The notes beneath the pieces were generated by a model that was not told the DNA's origin, did no database searches, and saw nothing but the letters and a program-made list of their open reading frames with translations. A program made the translations under genes and the position numbers. A stretch of DNA of 64,000 nt from Nematopogon swammerdamellus (lineage: Eukaryota > Arthropoda > Insecta > Lepidoptera > Adelidae), in assembly GCA_946902875.1 (NCBI GenBank), contig OX336339.1, positions 614,397 to 678,396 of the forward strand. Direction: 5' to 3'. Numbering within the stretch: position 1 is the stretch's first letter; each line of letters opens with the position of its first letter. This document shows, one piece after another, positions 41,367 through 51,835 of the stretch.

Positions 41367-41730
41367 ATGAGAGTGGGGGTTTTGTGTGTGAGGGTTCATG
41401 AGAAGGGGACTGTGTGGGTGGAGGTTTATGTGAGGGGGGTTGTGTGTGTAAGGGTTCGCGTGACTAGGGGCTGTGTGCGGGAGGGTTCATGTGAGTGCGG
41501 GGTTTTCAGTGTGAGGGTGAGGGGGACTGTGTTGGTGGAGGTTCATGTGAGTATAGTTTGTGTGCGTGAGTGTTCAAGTGAGTGGGATTTGTGTGCGTGA
41601 GGGTTCATGTCAGTTGGGGGTTGTTTGCGTGAAGATTTAAGTGTGCGAGGGTTCTTGTGAGTGGAGGGGTTGCGATCATGTGGGTTTATATGAGAGAGAG
41701 TTTGTGAGCATGCGTGGGTACACGTGTAAG
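41367..41730 (+). repeat. GT-rich minisatellite, right part
   Basis: The same units as 39890-40199, more variable toward the right edge. Confidence 0.8.
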
Positions 41731-41744
41731 TAGAATTTTATGAG

Positions 41745-41870
41745 AGGGTGCCTCGTTTGCAATGCACTGGCATAGCACCTAGTTGTGACACGAAGAAGGT
41801 GTAATGCGGTAACATGACGAGTGAGATAGTGCAGTGAACCATGTCAGAATCCATAAAAATACACAATGTG
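41745..41870 (+). mobile_element. Highly diverged SINE-A-like tail
   Basis: CATAGCACCTAGTTGTGACA and CCATGTCAGAATCCATAAAA resemble the SINE-A 3' end with many substitutions. Confidence 0.35.
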
Positions 41871-42275
41871 TGTCTGCAGTGTTAGATCAGGCTATATATA
41901 CTATATATACTATGCACGCACGTAGCGACAGCTCATTAAGGGTAAAAGCCTCGAAGAGCCTTCAACACTAGTGTTAGCTTACCCCGCCCGCGCCCTAGTT
42001 AGCTTGCGGAACTGTCCGCCCGATAGAAGTGAATACCTGGAAGAGGACTTGCCGAGTAGGTGAAAGAAAATCGCTCAAGGACAAAAATACGACAGCAGAT
42101 AGTTCTCGACTTACATATAAGTACATTGAGTACAATCAATTTAAGTGAGGTTTTCACTGACGTATTCAGGTACATTTAAGCATGGTTACAGGATATTTTT
42201 TACGCGAAGCGAAGCCACGCGCCGACATATTTTAGCGAATAAACGATGGCGAAAAAAAAAGTTGATATATAGATA
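41871..42275. other. No gene recognised
   Basis: Contains a short Helitron-like GCGAAGCGAAGCCACGCG (about 42204) but no clear borders. Confidence 0.35.
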
Positions 42276-43350
42276 GATATAAATACTTTATTGCTCCAAA
42301 AAACCATTTTACATAAACAAATAATAAGTAATTTACATGAGGGGCAAAGGCGGACTTATCCCTTACAGGGATTTCTCCCTGTCAACCTTTGGATGTTTGA
42401 GAGTAGTAGACTTAAGAGAGATAAGTAGACTTTTTATTTATTTATTTATTTTAGGTACTTTCACAGAGAAGTTGACACAACACAGGTTGACACATCTACA
42501 ACAGTTTACAGGAGCAGTCAACTCTCCAAAATAAAGTACACAACATGCTACTAACTTGCTAACGAAAAACAATGTTGGCTATATATTTTCAGTATAAAAC
42601 CATAAGCAATCTCTAAACTATGAAAGATAGAAATAAAAACAAAGCAAAAAAGGAAAATAAACAAGATATAAAATTTGACGTCTGGCTAAATCTAAATCTA
42701 GAATTTTGATAACTATAATCAATTATCTAATAGATAGACATACTGTCGGAAAACTTCAGAAGATAAGTTAGACGAAACTGTTGTCACACTTTTTTTAAAC
42801 CGAACTACGGAATAATGATATATGTCTATATGTGCATCTTTATCCCTGATAATTTCGTATGTACGACAAATACGAAGAATAGGACTAAAGTACGCCATAT
42901 TATTTTTACATGCGGGTATGTTAAACATTCTAGGACGTCTGATTTGTCCTACTCTCGTATTGAAACATATCTTTGACAATATATTGGTCTCAAGCCTAGC
43001 GTGAATAACATTATACAGGCACATAGCATCAAATACGTCGCGTCTGACAACTAATTTAACCATTTTAAATTTATTTAACCTCTTCGTATGTTACGAACCT
43101 TCTTCTATGCCCATATTCTGTATGACACGGATCTCAATAATATTTTCTGCACTGATTCAATGCGATCCCTGTGGACTGCATAGTGAGGCGACCACATAAC
43201 TGAAGCATACTCCAAAGGACTTCTGATCAAACTATTATATAAATATATTATGCTATGAGGTATCTTAAAGCTTTTTGTAATTCTGAGAATAAAGCCAAGG
43301 AGCTGGTTAGATTTCTTCGTAATGACCGTACAGTGCTCGCCCAAGGTTAA
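42276..43350 (-). pseudogene. Jockey-like LINE 3' end, broken
   Basis: The minus strand reads KKSNQLLGFILRITKSFK, SLIRSPLEYASVMWSPHYAV and HRDRIESVQKILLRSVSYR (43344-43105), then after a frame break KLVVRRDVFDAMCLYNVIHA, RVGQIRRPRMFNIPACKNN and FRQYVYLLDN to a stop at about 42719. This is the RT thumb/tail of a Jockey-like ORF2. A 3' UTR follows to 42276, with AATAAA on the minus strand at 42289-42284. It is 5'-truncated and frameshifted. The 3' UTR end is shared with 10226-10345. Confidence 0.7.
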
Positions 43351-44090
43351 TTTGCATCAAGCAACACTCCAGTGAGTTGTAGTGTGGGAATGTAAAATAT
43401 AATATAAGGGAAATAACTATGATATACTATAATATACACTACATATAAGTACGTACTAGTTAATCAAACGTATAAATTACTATTTATAGATTAAATGAAA
43501 TACATATGAATTACAGTTTATGTAATACATAATACCTAAATATGAAGGTAAAAGTAAAAGGTAAAAGTACATCCTGTTCATGAATGTTTATGTTAGAAGT
43601 TTTAAAAAGAAGATGGTGATTTTTTTTTCATTTTCGTCTCAGTTCTTATTTCACTAAAGTTGTTTTTTGTTTTAGATTGAAGAGTCTCCCTAAGGTGGTG
43701 TAGGTCATTAAAATCAACCTATATACGGTGTGACCCAGTTCGATTGGATTTGCTTAACACAACGAGATTCCTCGTTGAATAATGTTCAAAGAAAGTTCAG
43801 TATATATTTTTTTCTAAGACTGGTATATAAGATAGTCGCTATTAAAAGGTCAGTTTGCGATTTTGGACAATTGGACATAGCTTTGGCGACCCTTTTCTAA
43901 CGCGTAAAACCTCGATTATCTCCAAAAATACCAGTTCTAAGAAAACATGCAAATCATCCTGTATACGTACGTGAGTAATCTGAATATACTTGTTTACCCT
44001 GATATAATAATATCTCCAACAATATATTGTAGTACACTCCGTCCATTTGGGATCAAGGTATCAACAAATTTCTGACAAAGGCTCCTATAC
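43351..44090. other. No gene recognised, AT-rich
   Basis: Short direct GGTAAAAGTA repeats at 43552-43570; otherwise unassigned. Confidence 0.45.
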
Positions 44091-44094
44091 ACCT

Positions 44095-44362
44095 GATTTT
44101 ATTCATACTTTTACTTTTAATTTTATGTGGTCAGAATTATTAAGCTTTAATTATAGTTATTCTAGCTCTCAATCTGTAAGCTGTGTCTATTGTGTAGCTA
44201 GTCACAATGTATTGTAATCGAAGAAGTTACAAGAAAACCTGCGAAGTTTCTTGCCGGCTCTTCTTTGTGGGTGTAATCGAACCGGATTGTAAATTCTAAA
44301 CAGGACAAATTCAAGCTTAGTGTCCTACCCTACCATACGAATGATGAATAAAGAATATGTAC
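44095..44362 (+). mobile_element. 3' end of a CR1/L2-type LINE
   Basis: GGCTCCTATACACCTGATTT, CTGCGAAGTTTCTTGCCGGC, TCTTCTTTGTGGGTGTAATC and GAATGATGAATAAAGAATA parallel 63565-63855. It has no coding remnant. Confidence 0.6.
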
Positions 44363-45065
44363 ACAGTACATGATAATACCGTTTCTGTATACAGGGTGTC
44401 CCAGAAACCGACGATAATCCTTTTACAGGAGATAGGACTGCTAATTACCTCTCAGAATATCTAATTTTAGGTTTAGTAAAAATGGCTTAGTTTTTGAGAT
44501 ATTGTCATTTTTGTAAAAATCCAAAATTTTCTTTCTCAGCTAATTTTTTTAAATGCCACAAGTACAAATGTAAGATTTTCTTAAATCTAGTTTTTGTCAA
44601 ATATTCCTGAAAAGTAAGGCTTTCACACGGTATAATTTATTTTTTCATTTTTGATCCTGTTTAGCTGAAAAACGACTTAAGAGCCACATGTTAAAAAAAT
44701 TTCAGCCTCATCCCTTGAGTTTGGCCCTTCGCGGTGAAAAAAAAAATTACTACACTAAAGTGGCATTATGCAACAAAAATACGTCCATATAATGTAGTTT
44801 TTAAAATGGTACATAACTTACCGATTTGCCCAATAATTTATGAGATATTGTTATTTAACTGCAAAAAGACCTCGGAATTTGATAACTGTTCTACCAAGTA
44901 CGAATTGGATTAAAATAAACACTTGAAGTAAATTGGTCTTTATTAACATGTTAAAGTAGATGTTCAAATTGTTTACCACCTGCACAAATGCTAGCTCGAC
45001 ATCTTCTCACAAATGCCCGGTTGATGCGTCGAGCAATTACTCGATGCAAGTGCAGATACGTCCAC

Positions 45066-45229
45066 CTATGCTATGTAAATAGTTTGTGTTTTCCGTCCAG
45101 TTGACTATAGTCGGCACGACCCAAGGGAAGCACTGACGTGGCACCAAGTTCACCCGGTGTTATGGGCTGACATCACGGATGTTGTAAGTGATGTAGCCAA
45201 CCATGTAAGTTTACATTTAAAAAAAAAAC
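45066..45229 (+). mobile_element. SINE-A fragment in left arm
   Basis: CTATGTAAATAGTTTGTGTT to CATGTAAGTTTACATTTAAA. The mirrored copy in the right arm begins and ends at the same element positions. Confidence 0.75.
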
Positions 45230-45537
45230 CTGAGCTACTGCCGTAATTCTTTCTTTGAGCTCTATCAACTTTTCCACCGGTTTCCCGTAAACTTTTTCTT
45301 TTAAATAGCCCCAATAATAAAAACCTAACGGATTTAAATCCGGTGACCTAGACGTCCGATCCATCTGTGGGGATATGCTTGGTCTAAAAAATTACGCACT
45401 TCTCTAGCGTAATGGGCTGGGCAGCCATCATTTTGCAACCACCTCCGTATGGCCAATGGTACATCTTCTAAAAGGTTCTCAAGCTCCTGTTGCAGAAACT
45501 CAAGATAATTCGCCCGTTTAAAGTCTCTATAATTCAA
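45173..45537 (-). pseudogene. IS630/Tc1/mariner transposase, C-terminal part
   Basis: On the minus strand one frame gives LLEDVPLAIRRWLQNDGCPA, HYAREVRNFLDQAYPHRWIG. A second, after a frameshift at about 45350, gives TSRSPDLNPLGFYYWGYLKE and KVYGKPVEKLIELKERITAV. QNDG...SPDLNP are the second and third catalytic acidic regions of this superfamily, and WGYLK is typical of the C-terminus. The protein would cut and paste the element at TA sites. The N-terminal domain and first catalytic Asp are absent. The frameshift and a SINE insertion inactivate it. Confidence 0.65.
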
Positions 45538-45717
45538 CGGACGTCTTGTGGCCTCCTAGCCACTTGCATCCCCACAGATAGACCGGACGTCTAGATCACC
45601 GGATTTAAATCCGTTAGATTTTTATTATTGGGGCATTTAAAAGAAAAAGTTTACAGGAAACCGGTGGAAAACTTGATAGAGCTCAAAGAAAGAATTACGG
45701 CAGTAGCTCAGGTTTTT

Positions 45718-45980
45718 TTTAATGTAAACTGACATGGTTGGCTACATCTAGTCAGTCAGCTGGCTACATCTAGTCAGTCACATGGCTAGTCAGAGCATGT
45801 GCTTTGGCCCCTCTGACTCAGCCACCCATACCGAATTACATAAAAAAAAACATCACCTACAACATCCGTGATGTCAGCCCATAACATCGGGTGAACTTGG
45901 TGCCACTTCAGTGCTTCCCTTCGGTCGTGCCGGCTACACTCAACTGGACGGAAAACACAAACTATTTACATAGCATAGGT
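45718..45980 (-). mobile_element. SINE-A fragment in right arm, interrupted by SINE-B tail
   Basis: GTAAACTGACATGGTTGGCT then, after 101 bp of foreign sequence, CATCACCTACAACATCCGTG through to CAAACTATTTACATAGC. Confidence 0.75.
45749..45849 (+). mobile_element. SINE-B tail nested in SINE-A
   Basis: GAGCATGTGCTTTGGCCCCT, CTCAGCCACCCATACCGAAT and TACATAAAAAAAAA, preceded by TAGTCAGTCA repeats. It is missing from the left arm. Confidence 0.7.
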
Positions 45981-46654
45981 GGACGTATCTGCACTTGCAT
46001 AGAGTACTTGCTCGACGCATCAACCGGGCATTTGTGAGAAGATGTCGAGCTAGCATTTGTGCAGGTGGTAAACAATTTGAACATCTACTTTAACATGTTA
46101 ATAAAGACCAATTTACTTCAAGTGTTTATTTTAATCCAATTCGTACTTGGTAGAACAGTTATCAAATTCCGAGGTCCTTTAGCAGTTAAATAACAATATC
46201 TCATAAATTATTGGGCAAATCGGTAAGTGATGTACCATTTTAAAAACTACATTAGATGGGCGTATTTTTGTTGCATAATGCCACTTTAGTGTAGTAATTT
46301 TTTTTTTCACCGCGAAGGGCCAAAATCAAGGGATGAGGCTGAAATTTTTTTAACATGTGGCTCTTAAGTCGTTTTTCAGCTAAACAGGATTAAACACGAA
46401 AAAATAAATTATACCGTGTGAAAGCCTTACTTTTCAGGAATTTTTGACAAAAACTAGATTTAAGAAAATCTTACATTTGTACTTGTGACATTTAAAAAAA
46501 TGAGCTGAGGGAGAAAATTTTGGATTTTTACAAAAATGACAATATCTCAAGAACTAAGCCATTTTTACTAAACCTAAAATTAGATATTCTGAGAGGTAAT
46601 TAGCAGCCCTATCTCCTGTTAAAGGATTATCGTCGGTTTCTGGGACACCCTGTA

Positions 46655-46794
46655 TATAACTTTCCGCCCGTGTATCCGCCCTTCGAGCCTATGTTGAAAT
46701 AACACAACTCGTTCTAAAAAACGAAGTTTAGCTAGGGCTTGCGTTGCGTGCTGGGGAGGCATTATTCCACGCCTATTGACACATTTGTATCATC
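46655..46794. other. Short unassigned spacer
   Basis: No feature seen between the palindromic element and the next SINE-A. Confidence 0.4.
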
Positions 46795-47166
46795 GCCTCG
46801 GTTGCTAAGTGGTGCGATCGCTCGGCTCTCGTTCGATATCTGCACATCTGGGCGCGGTCAGAAATCGGTGTTCGTTCGACCGTTGGATACTGACCGTGGT
46901 TCGGATTCCACGTAAAACTGTGGGTCCTTTCCCTTCATACCTTACTAGGTAGTAGGGTTTAACCCGCCCGGGTTGATACCACCTCATCGAATGTAAGGTC
47001 GGTCGAAGCGACTATGTAAATCGTTCGTGTTTTACATCCAGTTCAGTGTAGCCGGCACGAGCAAAAAGAAGCACTGACATGGCACCTAGTTGACCGATGT
47101 GGAATGAGCTGACATCACGGATGTTGTAAGTGATGTAGCCAATAGCGTGTCAGTTTCCATAAAAAT
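46795..47166 (+). mobile_element. SINE-A, full length, RTE inserted in tail
   Basis: Head GCCTCGGTTGCTAAGTGG, B box GTGGTTCGGATTCCACG (46908 region), body and the tail TTTCCATAAAAA, where an RTE copy is inserted. The 5S-like segment is diverged. Confidence 0.8.
47154..47166 (+). repeat. Target-site duplication of the RTE copy, left
   Basis: TTTCCATAAAAAT, identical to 47863-47875 on the other side of the insertion. Confidence 0.75.
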
Positions 47167-47862
47167 GCGATGTAAGGATTGGGAATGAGAGACTGGAGCA
47201 AGTGAACGAATTCGTATATCTGGGGAATATGTTCACGCGGGATGGAAAATGTGAAGGAGATGTAGAAAAGAGAGTGAAAGCCGGCAACCAAGTAAATGGA
47301 GCGTTGCACGCTATTATGAGCAGCCAAAGCATGTCAACTAGGGCACGTTTGGCTGTCTATGGTGGAGTGCTGGCCCCTACACTTATGTACGGGTGTGAAA
47401 GTTGGGCATGGCAGAAGAAGCATGAAAGCAGGATTAATGCTGTGGAAATGCGTGCGTTGAGGAGTATGTGTGGAGTTACAATGAAAGATAGATTGAGAAA
47501 TAGGGTAGTGTGAGAGCGCTGTGCTCTGAAAGAAGATATAGTGACAAGGATTGAGAAAGGGATGCTTCGGTGGTTCGGTCATGTTGGAAGAATGAATGAT
47601 AGGAGACTAACGAAAGAAATTTATGAAGGAAATGTGAGTGGAAGAGTCGGGAAGGGTCGTTCTAGACGCACGTACCTGGACCAGATCGGGCATGTGCTCA
47701 AAAAGGGGCAAGTGCGTAGTACCCGTAACCGACGAGCATGCATGAAGAACATTATGGGAGTGGAAGAGGCGGCAGAGGTGTGTCAGGATCGTGGCACGTG
47801 GAGATCCGTTGTATCTGCCTACCCCACCGGGAAACAGGCGTGACGCTATGTATGTATGTATG
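47167..47862 (+). pseudogene. RTE-type LINE, 5'-truncated, one stop
   Basis: From the left junction the frame reads VRIGNERLEQVNEFVYLGNM, FTRDGKCEGDVEKRVKAG, AVYGGVLAPTLMYGCESWAW and AVEMRALRSMCGVTMKD, a TGA at 47511-47513, then in the same frame IEKGMLRWFGHVGRMNDRRL, GRVGKGRSRRTYLDQI and a stop at about 47841. This is the RT thumb and C-terminal tail typical of RTE ORF2. The end is a TATG/TGTA microsatellite, as in RTE elements. The TGA fits a CGA to TGA transition. A 13-bp TSD shows a recent, target-primed insertion. Inactive because truncated. Confidence 0.8.
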
Positions 47863-47984
47863 TTTCCATAAAAATTATGTATCCGAAAGAATTGAACTCG
47901 ACAGAAAGCATTAGATGTGCTGCATTCGACATAATTACCAACTTAACACTTTTCAACTTACAGGTCAATCTAAAACTGCATACA

Positions 47985-48600
47985 TATCACACGCTGTATA
48001 CAGAAAATCGGGGTAAGTAGAGAAATGGGTGTTGTGCTGCAAGAACTTGGGTAAATTACAGCACAAGACCACGTTTCGCAAAGTTTTTTTATAGTAAGCG
48101 CTACATGCGACTAGCAACCCATAAGGTGTCTAGCGACGCCCATGGACATTCGGTCGCATGCGGGGGCTACGAACGCCATGCCGGCCTGACAGGTGCCCAT
48201 TCACGCCTCTCTTGAAGGACCCGAGACTGTACTTGGGCGGAAATATGTCGGCAGGAAGAGCGTTCCAGAGTTTACCGGTTCTGTGGAGGAAGGATCTGCA
48301 GAACCGATTGGTACGGGGTTGTCTCACGCATCCGCGTATAGAGATGCAAGCCCTGCCCAGTGCGCGTTGTACGGAGGTGGAAAGGGGACGGCGGAATCGC
48401 GTTAAACAGTTATAAGTATACAAGATAACTATAAAGCAGCAAGCAAACAGTTAACTGCTGCGGGGCTTGCTGGGAGTACCGTGCTAAAGTGAGAGGTGAC
48501 TATCTTGTCGCCCTTTAGCACGGCATCTTGTCCTTATCTGTTAGTCGCCCCGAATGACATGACCGTGGAGAGACATCGTGGAACTCACGGAGAGCATCGG
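47985..48600 (+). mobile_element. Repeat E split by a family K LINE fragment
   Basis: The left part ends CCACGTTTCGCAAAGT (48082) and the right part resumes ACAAGATAACTATAAAGCAG (48420), continuous in the consensus. The LINE lies between. Confidence 0.65.
48095..48422 (-). pseudogene. LINE C-terminal fragment (family K) inside repeat E
   Basis: Minus strand: RALGRACISIRGCVRQP, RTNRFCRSFLHRTGKLWNAL, PADIFPPKYSLGSFKRGVNG and HLSGRHGVRSPRMRPNVHGR, then a stop. Only the last 100 or so codons of ORF2 remain. It starts after a T-run (A-rich 3' tail on the minus strand) at 48086-48093. Confidence 0.7.
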
Positions 48601-48814
48601 CGTTTATGTGTCACTGCTCGACATATACCTCTCCAATTTTTCTCCAATCCTCCCGCCCTTTAGCGCTACGGAACTGCTGATTGCTTCTGAATCCTACATA
48701 CCTACGGCCACTAGTACAGAAAACGTTTACTCTAACGATCGTCGTGTCATCGATTGACGTGCCCAGCCCACTGCTATTTGAGCTTAGCCACCCGTGTGTC
48801 CAATAACAACAACT

Positions 48815-49100
48815 ATGCAGCGGGTGGGTCGAGTGGTTTGGGCATCGGGTTCTCATGGGAGAGGTCCGAGGTTCGAATCCGGTCGGCGTGTACCAATGAG
48901 TTTTTTCTGACAAAAAAATTCACGTGCATACCTAGGTACACCTGCTGCGTTCTGAACCGGTGTAAAACTGTAGGTAAGGAACCTTGCCCCTTATTAGGTG
49001 GTAGGCTCAAATTGTAGCCGACTGAGTTGGTACCACGTACTGAATGTAAGATGGCCGCATAGCAGCCTCGGTTGTGTTCTCCTCTAGTCCGCTATAGCCA
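48815..49100 (+). mobile_element. SINE-B with tRNA-like head, 5' part
   Basis: The best head copy: GTGGGTCGAGTGGTTTGGGC (A box) and GAGGTTCGAATCCGGTCGGC (B box, 48870-48889), then GAACCGGTGTAAAACTGTAG, TTATTAGGTGGTAGGCTCAA and TCCGCTATAGCCAG. It stops abruptly and resumes at about 49586. Confidence 0.7.
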
Positions 49101-49585
49101 GTATAACAGTGTACTCAGCGTATCCCTACTCCTACAAACGTCCCTAGTTTAATCCTAACACATCCCTAGTTTGCTCGCCGTGGGGGGGTAGTTTCAAAAG
49201 ATGATACGAGACGAAGGGAAAACGCGATCGTCGGGTAGTGAGTAAACGAAGACGGGCGCGCGAGACACATTACGAACTGAAGAAGAAAGAAAGGGATTTT
49301 TCATACGTGTTGGAGACAATTCAGGAAGGAAATACAGGAGTGGATAGTGATTGCGACAGTGACGTTTTGGGAAGGGCGTTTGTAAGATTACTAGTGTGGA
49401 CTCGGACACTGCTGAGTTCGCCAACTCAGCAGCCCCGGCAGTGGTACGCATCCGGCCGTCTCCGTGGAGTCTGGAGATCTGCATCGCCCGGTGAGTGAGC
49501 AAATTACCTCTCTTCTTCTGTCCCTGCGTTGAGTACACGTTATTAACTGCTCTGCAACGTTACACCAGCAATCCGGGGCTCTCAG
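49101..49585 (+). other. 485-bp insertion in SINE-B with an unidentified frame
   Basis: A plus-strand frame from about 49238 (GTG; no ATG upstream) to 49498 encodes a charged peptide including SKRRRARETHYELKKKERDF and GVDSDCDSDVLGR. It is unlike neighbouring repeats. A GTGAGTGAG at 49491-49499 resembles a splice donor. I do not recognise the frame. It could be a gag, transposase or host exon fragment. Confidence 0.3.
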
Positions 49586-49694
49586 GGACTGTCTCCGGTA
49601 TGACACCTACCTTCTCGGAGGTGATATTGGCTGGTCGGAGCATGTGCTTTTGCCCTTCCGACTCAGTTACTCATACCGGATTACATAAAAAAAA
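49586..49694 (+). mobile_element. SINE-B, 3' part
   Basis: CTGTCTCCGGTATGACACCT, TTCTCGGAGGTGATATTGGC, GGTCGGAGCATGTGCTTTTG and CATACCGGATTACATAAAAA. Confidence 0.7.
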
Positions 49695-50134
49695 ACTTTG
49701 GTGCTTCGGCGGCGGATTGCCTCGTTACGCACCACATCGCAGCATAGCTCGCTCCATTGTTTGTTGGGAGGAAAACGCACAGGAAAGAAATTATATAATT
49801 TGCCACTTCGCTCATTCAAAGCTCACATTTCACCTCGCCTCCAACGTAAAATAATCCCCATTTATTGGGGAAATTACCCGCATATATAACTTGCTTTCCA
49901 GCAAGAATTCGCACGATAAATATTTAACCCATAGAGACGCCACACACTCGACGTAAAGAGCCGTAACCTTTGGCGGAGTTGAAATTACTTTCAGCCTATA
50001 TTCAGTTTGGTGGAAGTTTGAGAAAGCGATCGTGGCTGCGGGGTCGCGTGAAATTCCGAAGTGCCGCACGGTGGGCTGAACTAGAAACCTGGCGCCGTTT
50101 TAATACGTTTTTATTAACTCACTTTCTTAGGGTA

Positions 50135-50375
50135 GCCTATCCATACGGAACCCTAAGTCAACGCCGTCTGTCTGTCTGTCTTTCCGTCCATCCTAGAGCT
50201 CTATCTTTTGAACCGTAATAGGTAGCCGGTTAAAATGTTCACAGAATGATTTGTTATGGCGGATATGCCAACAAATAATATAGCCCGAAATACATCCCTC
50301 GGACGAACAAACAGACAGACAGACAGACGGCGTAGGCTTAGTAATAGGCCTTTTATGGATACGGAATCCTAAAAA
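50135..50375. repeat. Two inverted repeat D end pieces
   Basis: 50135-50280 reads in minus orientation (ATACGGAACCCTAAGTC to TGGCGGATATGCC). 50290-50375 reads in plus orientation (CCCTCGGACGAACAAACAGA to GGATACGGAATCCTAAAAA). The pair forms a partial foldback. Confidence 0.6.
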
Positions 50376-50404
50376 AGACAAAACTCTTATATTGTATTAT
50401 ATAA

Positions 50405-50612
50405 ATATATTTTTTATGGAAACCGACACGGTTAGCTACGTCACCTACAACACCCGCGATGTCAACCCACAACACCTTGGTTAACTAGGTGTCATGTCAG
50501 TGCTTCACTTTGGTCGTGCCGACTGCAATGAACTAGACGGAAAACAAGAACTATTTACACAGTCGCTTCGACCGCCATTCAATCAGTGCAGTGGTACGAA
50601 CACGGCCGGGTA
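50405..50612 (-). mobile_element. SINE-A, head-less
   Basis: Tail TTTTTTATGGAAACCGACAC to GTGCAGTGGTACGAACACGG. Confidence 0.7.
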
Positions 50613-50668
50613 TTTTTTTTCATACTGTTTCTAACGACGCCCGAGTCGACGTGTCGTACGCGAGTGTT

Positions 50669-50728
50669 TGTTTATTGTTTATTGAGCATTCATAGGGCAG
50701 CTACTAGTAAGTATTACTCTCGAACGTT
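50669..50728 (-). mobile_element. CR1/L2-type LINE, extreme 3' end only
   Basis: TTTGTTTATTGTTTATTGAGCA is the inverted (AATAAAC) tail like that at 17845. About 60 bp are retained. Confidence 0.5.
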
Positions 50729-50734
50729 TTTTTT

Positions 50735-50875
50735 TATCGTTAGCGCGACATGTGGCATCGTTTCACCTACAAGTAGGTGTCTAACGATGCCCATGGACAT
50801 TATGTGATGCACGGGGATTGCGAATGTCATGCCGGCCTGACAGGAGCCTTTTCACGCCCCTTTTGAAAAATTGTC
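50735..50875 (-). pseudogene. LINE C-terminal fragment (family K), very short
   Basis: GACATGTGGCATCG, GGTGTCTAACGATGCCCATG and GTCATGCCGGCCTGACAGGA correspond to the last approximately 40 codons and 3' end of the family. Confidence 0.55.
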
Positions 50876-51336
50876 ACAATTTGTCTTATATCCTCAAAGA
50901 AAGCCCTTTTCAAAGACATACCACAACTTAATAAATATTATTTTTGTGACCGCCAGATGAACGGACGCACGAACGGACAACGCGTCTCACCGGAATGGTA
51001 ATTTTTTAGTAGGGAATCCTAAAAAGGATATTAATTCCTTTAAAATGTAGAGTTCTTTTTTTAATAATTGCGTACTCGATCAGCCCCCGATGTGTGTTGA
51101 AACGGTACCACTGTGCGGCGACGAGGCGGCGCGGCGCGGGGGCAGAAAACTCCAAGGATTTCTCCGTTAGGAGCGGTAGCGTGGGGCACATGTTGAGTTT
51201 CCTCTTTTAATTGACGAAAACTTTTAGCTAAATTTGAAATAGCGCAGCGCGACAGCCTGTTATGTACGAAAATAAGAAAGACATATATTATTATTGTGAA
51301 TTTGATGGATTTCTTATAAAAGGAGACAACCTGTAA
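50876..51336. other. No gene; GC-rich patch 51105-51150
   Basis: Unassigned; a purine-rich GACGAGGCGGCGCGGCGCGG patch lies within AT-rich DNA. Confidence 0.35.
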
Positions 51337-51339
51337 GTG

Positions 51340-51408
51340 CAAAAGGAATGTTTCGATGGTTCGGTTATACTGGAAGAATGGATGATGACTAACGAAAGAA
51401 ATTTATTT
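51340..51408 (+). mobile_element. RTE fragment
   Basis: AAAGGAATGTTTCGATGGTTC and GGAAGAATGGATGATGACTA match the RTE copy at 47556-47620, with a deletion of a few bases. Confidence 0.6.
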
Positions 51409-51413
51409 ATTTA

Positions 51414-51835
51414 CTAGCTTTTACCCACGGCTTCGCTCACATGAAATTCGTATTTAAAAAGCAGAAATTAAATATGCACGCTGTACTTTATTTCGGCGCG
51501 CGGAACAATTCGGTTTGTATGTATGTGAGCCACATCTTAGCGTAACCGGAACAGAATCTTATTTAGCCTATCCTGTGTCACGTATAGATAAATGTTCTTG
51601 TACTAAGTTTCATCGAATTCAGATGATCGGTTTAAGAGTTATGAAGGAACATACATACATACATACATATATAGTATACAGAGAAGATTTTTAAAAAATC
51701 GTAAATTTAGTTTTAGTATCATATAGATAGAGTCTACAGACGCAGTATCTCATAAAACAAAGTAACTTACTCCACGACCATCCGTTACAGATTAATTTAT
51801 TACCCGTATTAGTATTGATTAATTTATCAAATCAT
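51414..51835 (-). mobile_element. Helitron-like non-autonomous element, most complete copy
   Basis: On the minus strand the element runs from about 51835 (CTGTAACGGATGGTCGTGGA) through CTTAAACCGATCATCTGAAT and CAAACCGAATTGTTCCGCGC to GTGGGTAAAAGCTAG, followed by T. The 3' end sits next to the RTE relic. No protein. Family members at 2694, 5740, 32695, 34100 and 57988 are partial. Confidence 0.55.

Larger units (their letters stand above)
44390..46654. mobile_element. Palindromic mariner-type element (inverted duplication), 2.27 kb
   Basis: The ends are TACAGGGTGTCCCAGAAACC and its inverse, with TA flanks. The arms 44390-45378 and 45567-46654 are inverted copies of one another around a 188-bp centre. 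Transposase coding lies at the centre and adjoining arm. A SINE-A fragment sits at the mirrored position in both arms, and the right one carries an extra SINE-B tail (45749-45849). It is non-autonomous in this state. Confidence 0.8.

Noticed and set aside
39890..41730. Val/Gly/Arg-rich and Pro/His/Thr-rich repeat peptides across the GT minisatellite
   Set aside because: Translated minisatellite, with no independent coding support.
45173..45364. Independent host gene with SPDLNP motif
   Set aside because: It lies inside the palindromic element and matches the transposase C-terminus.
51107..51150. GC-rich patch as promoter of a nearby gene
   Set aside because: No downstream coding sequence and no core promoter elements.
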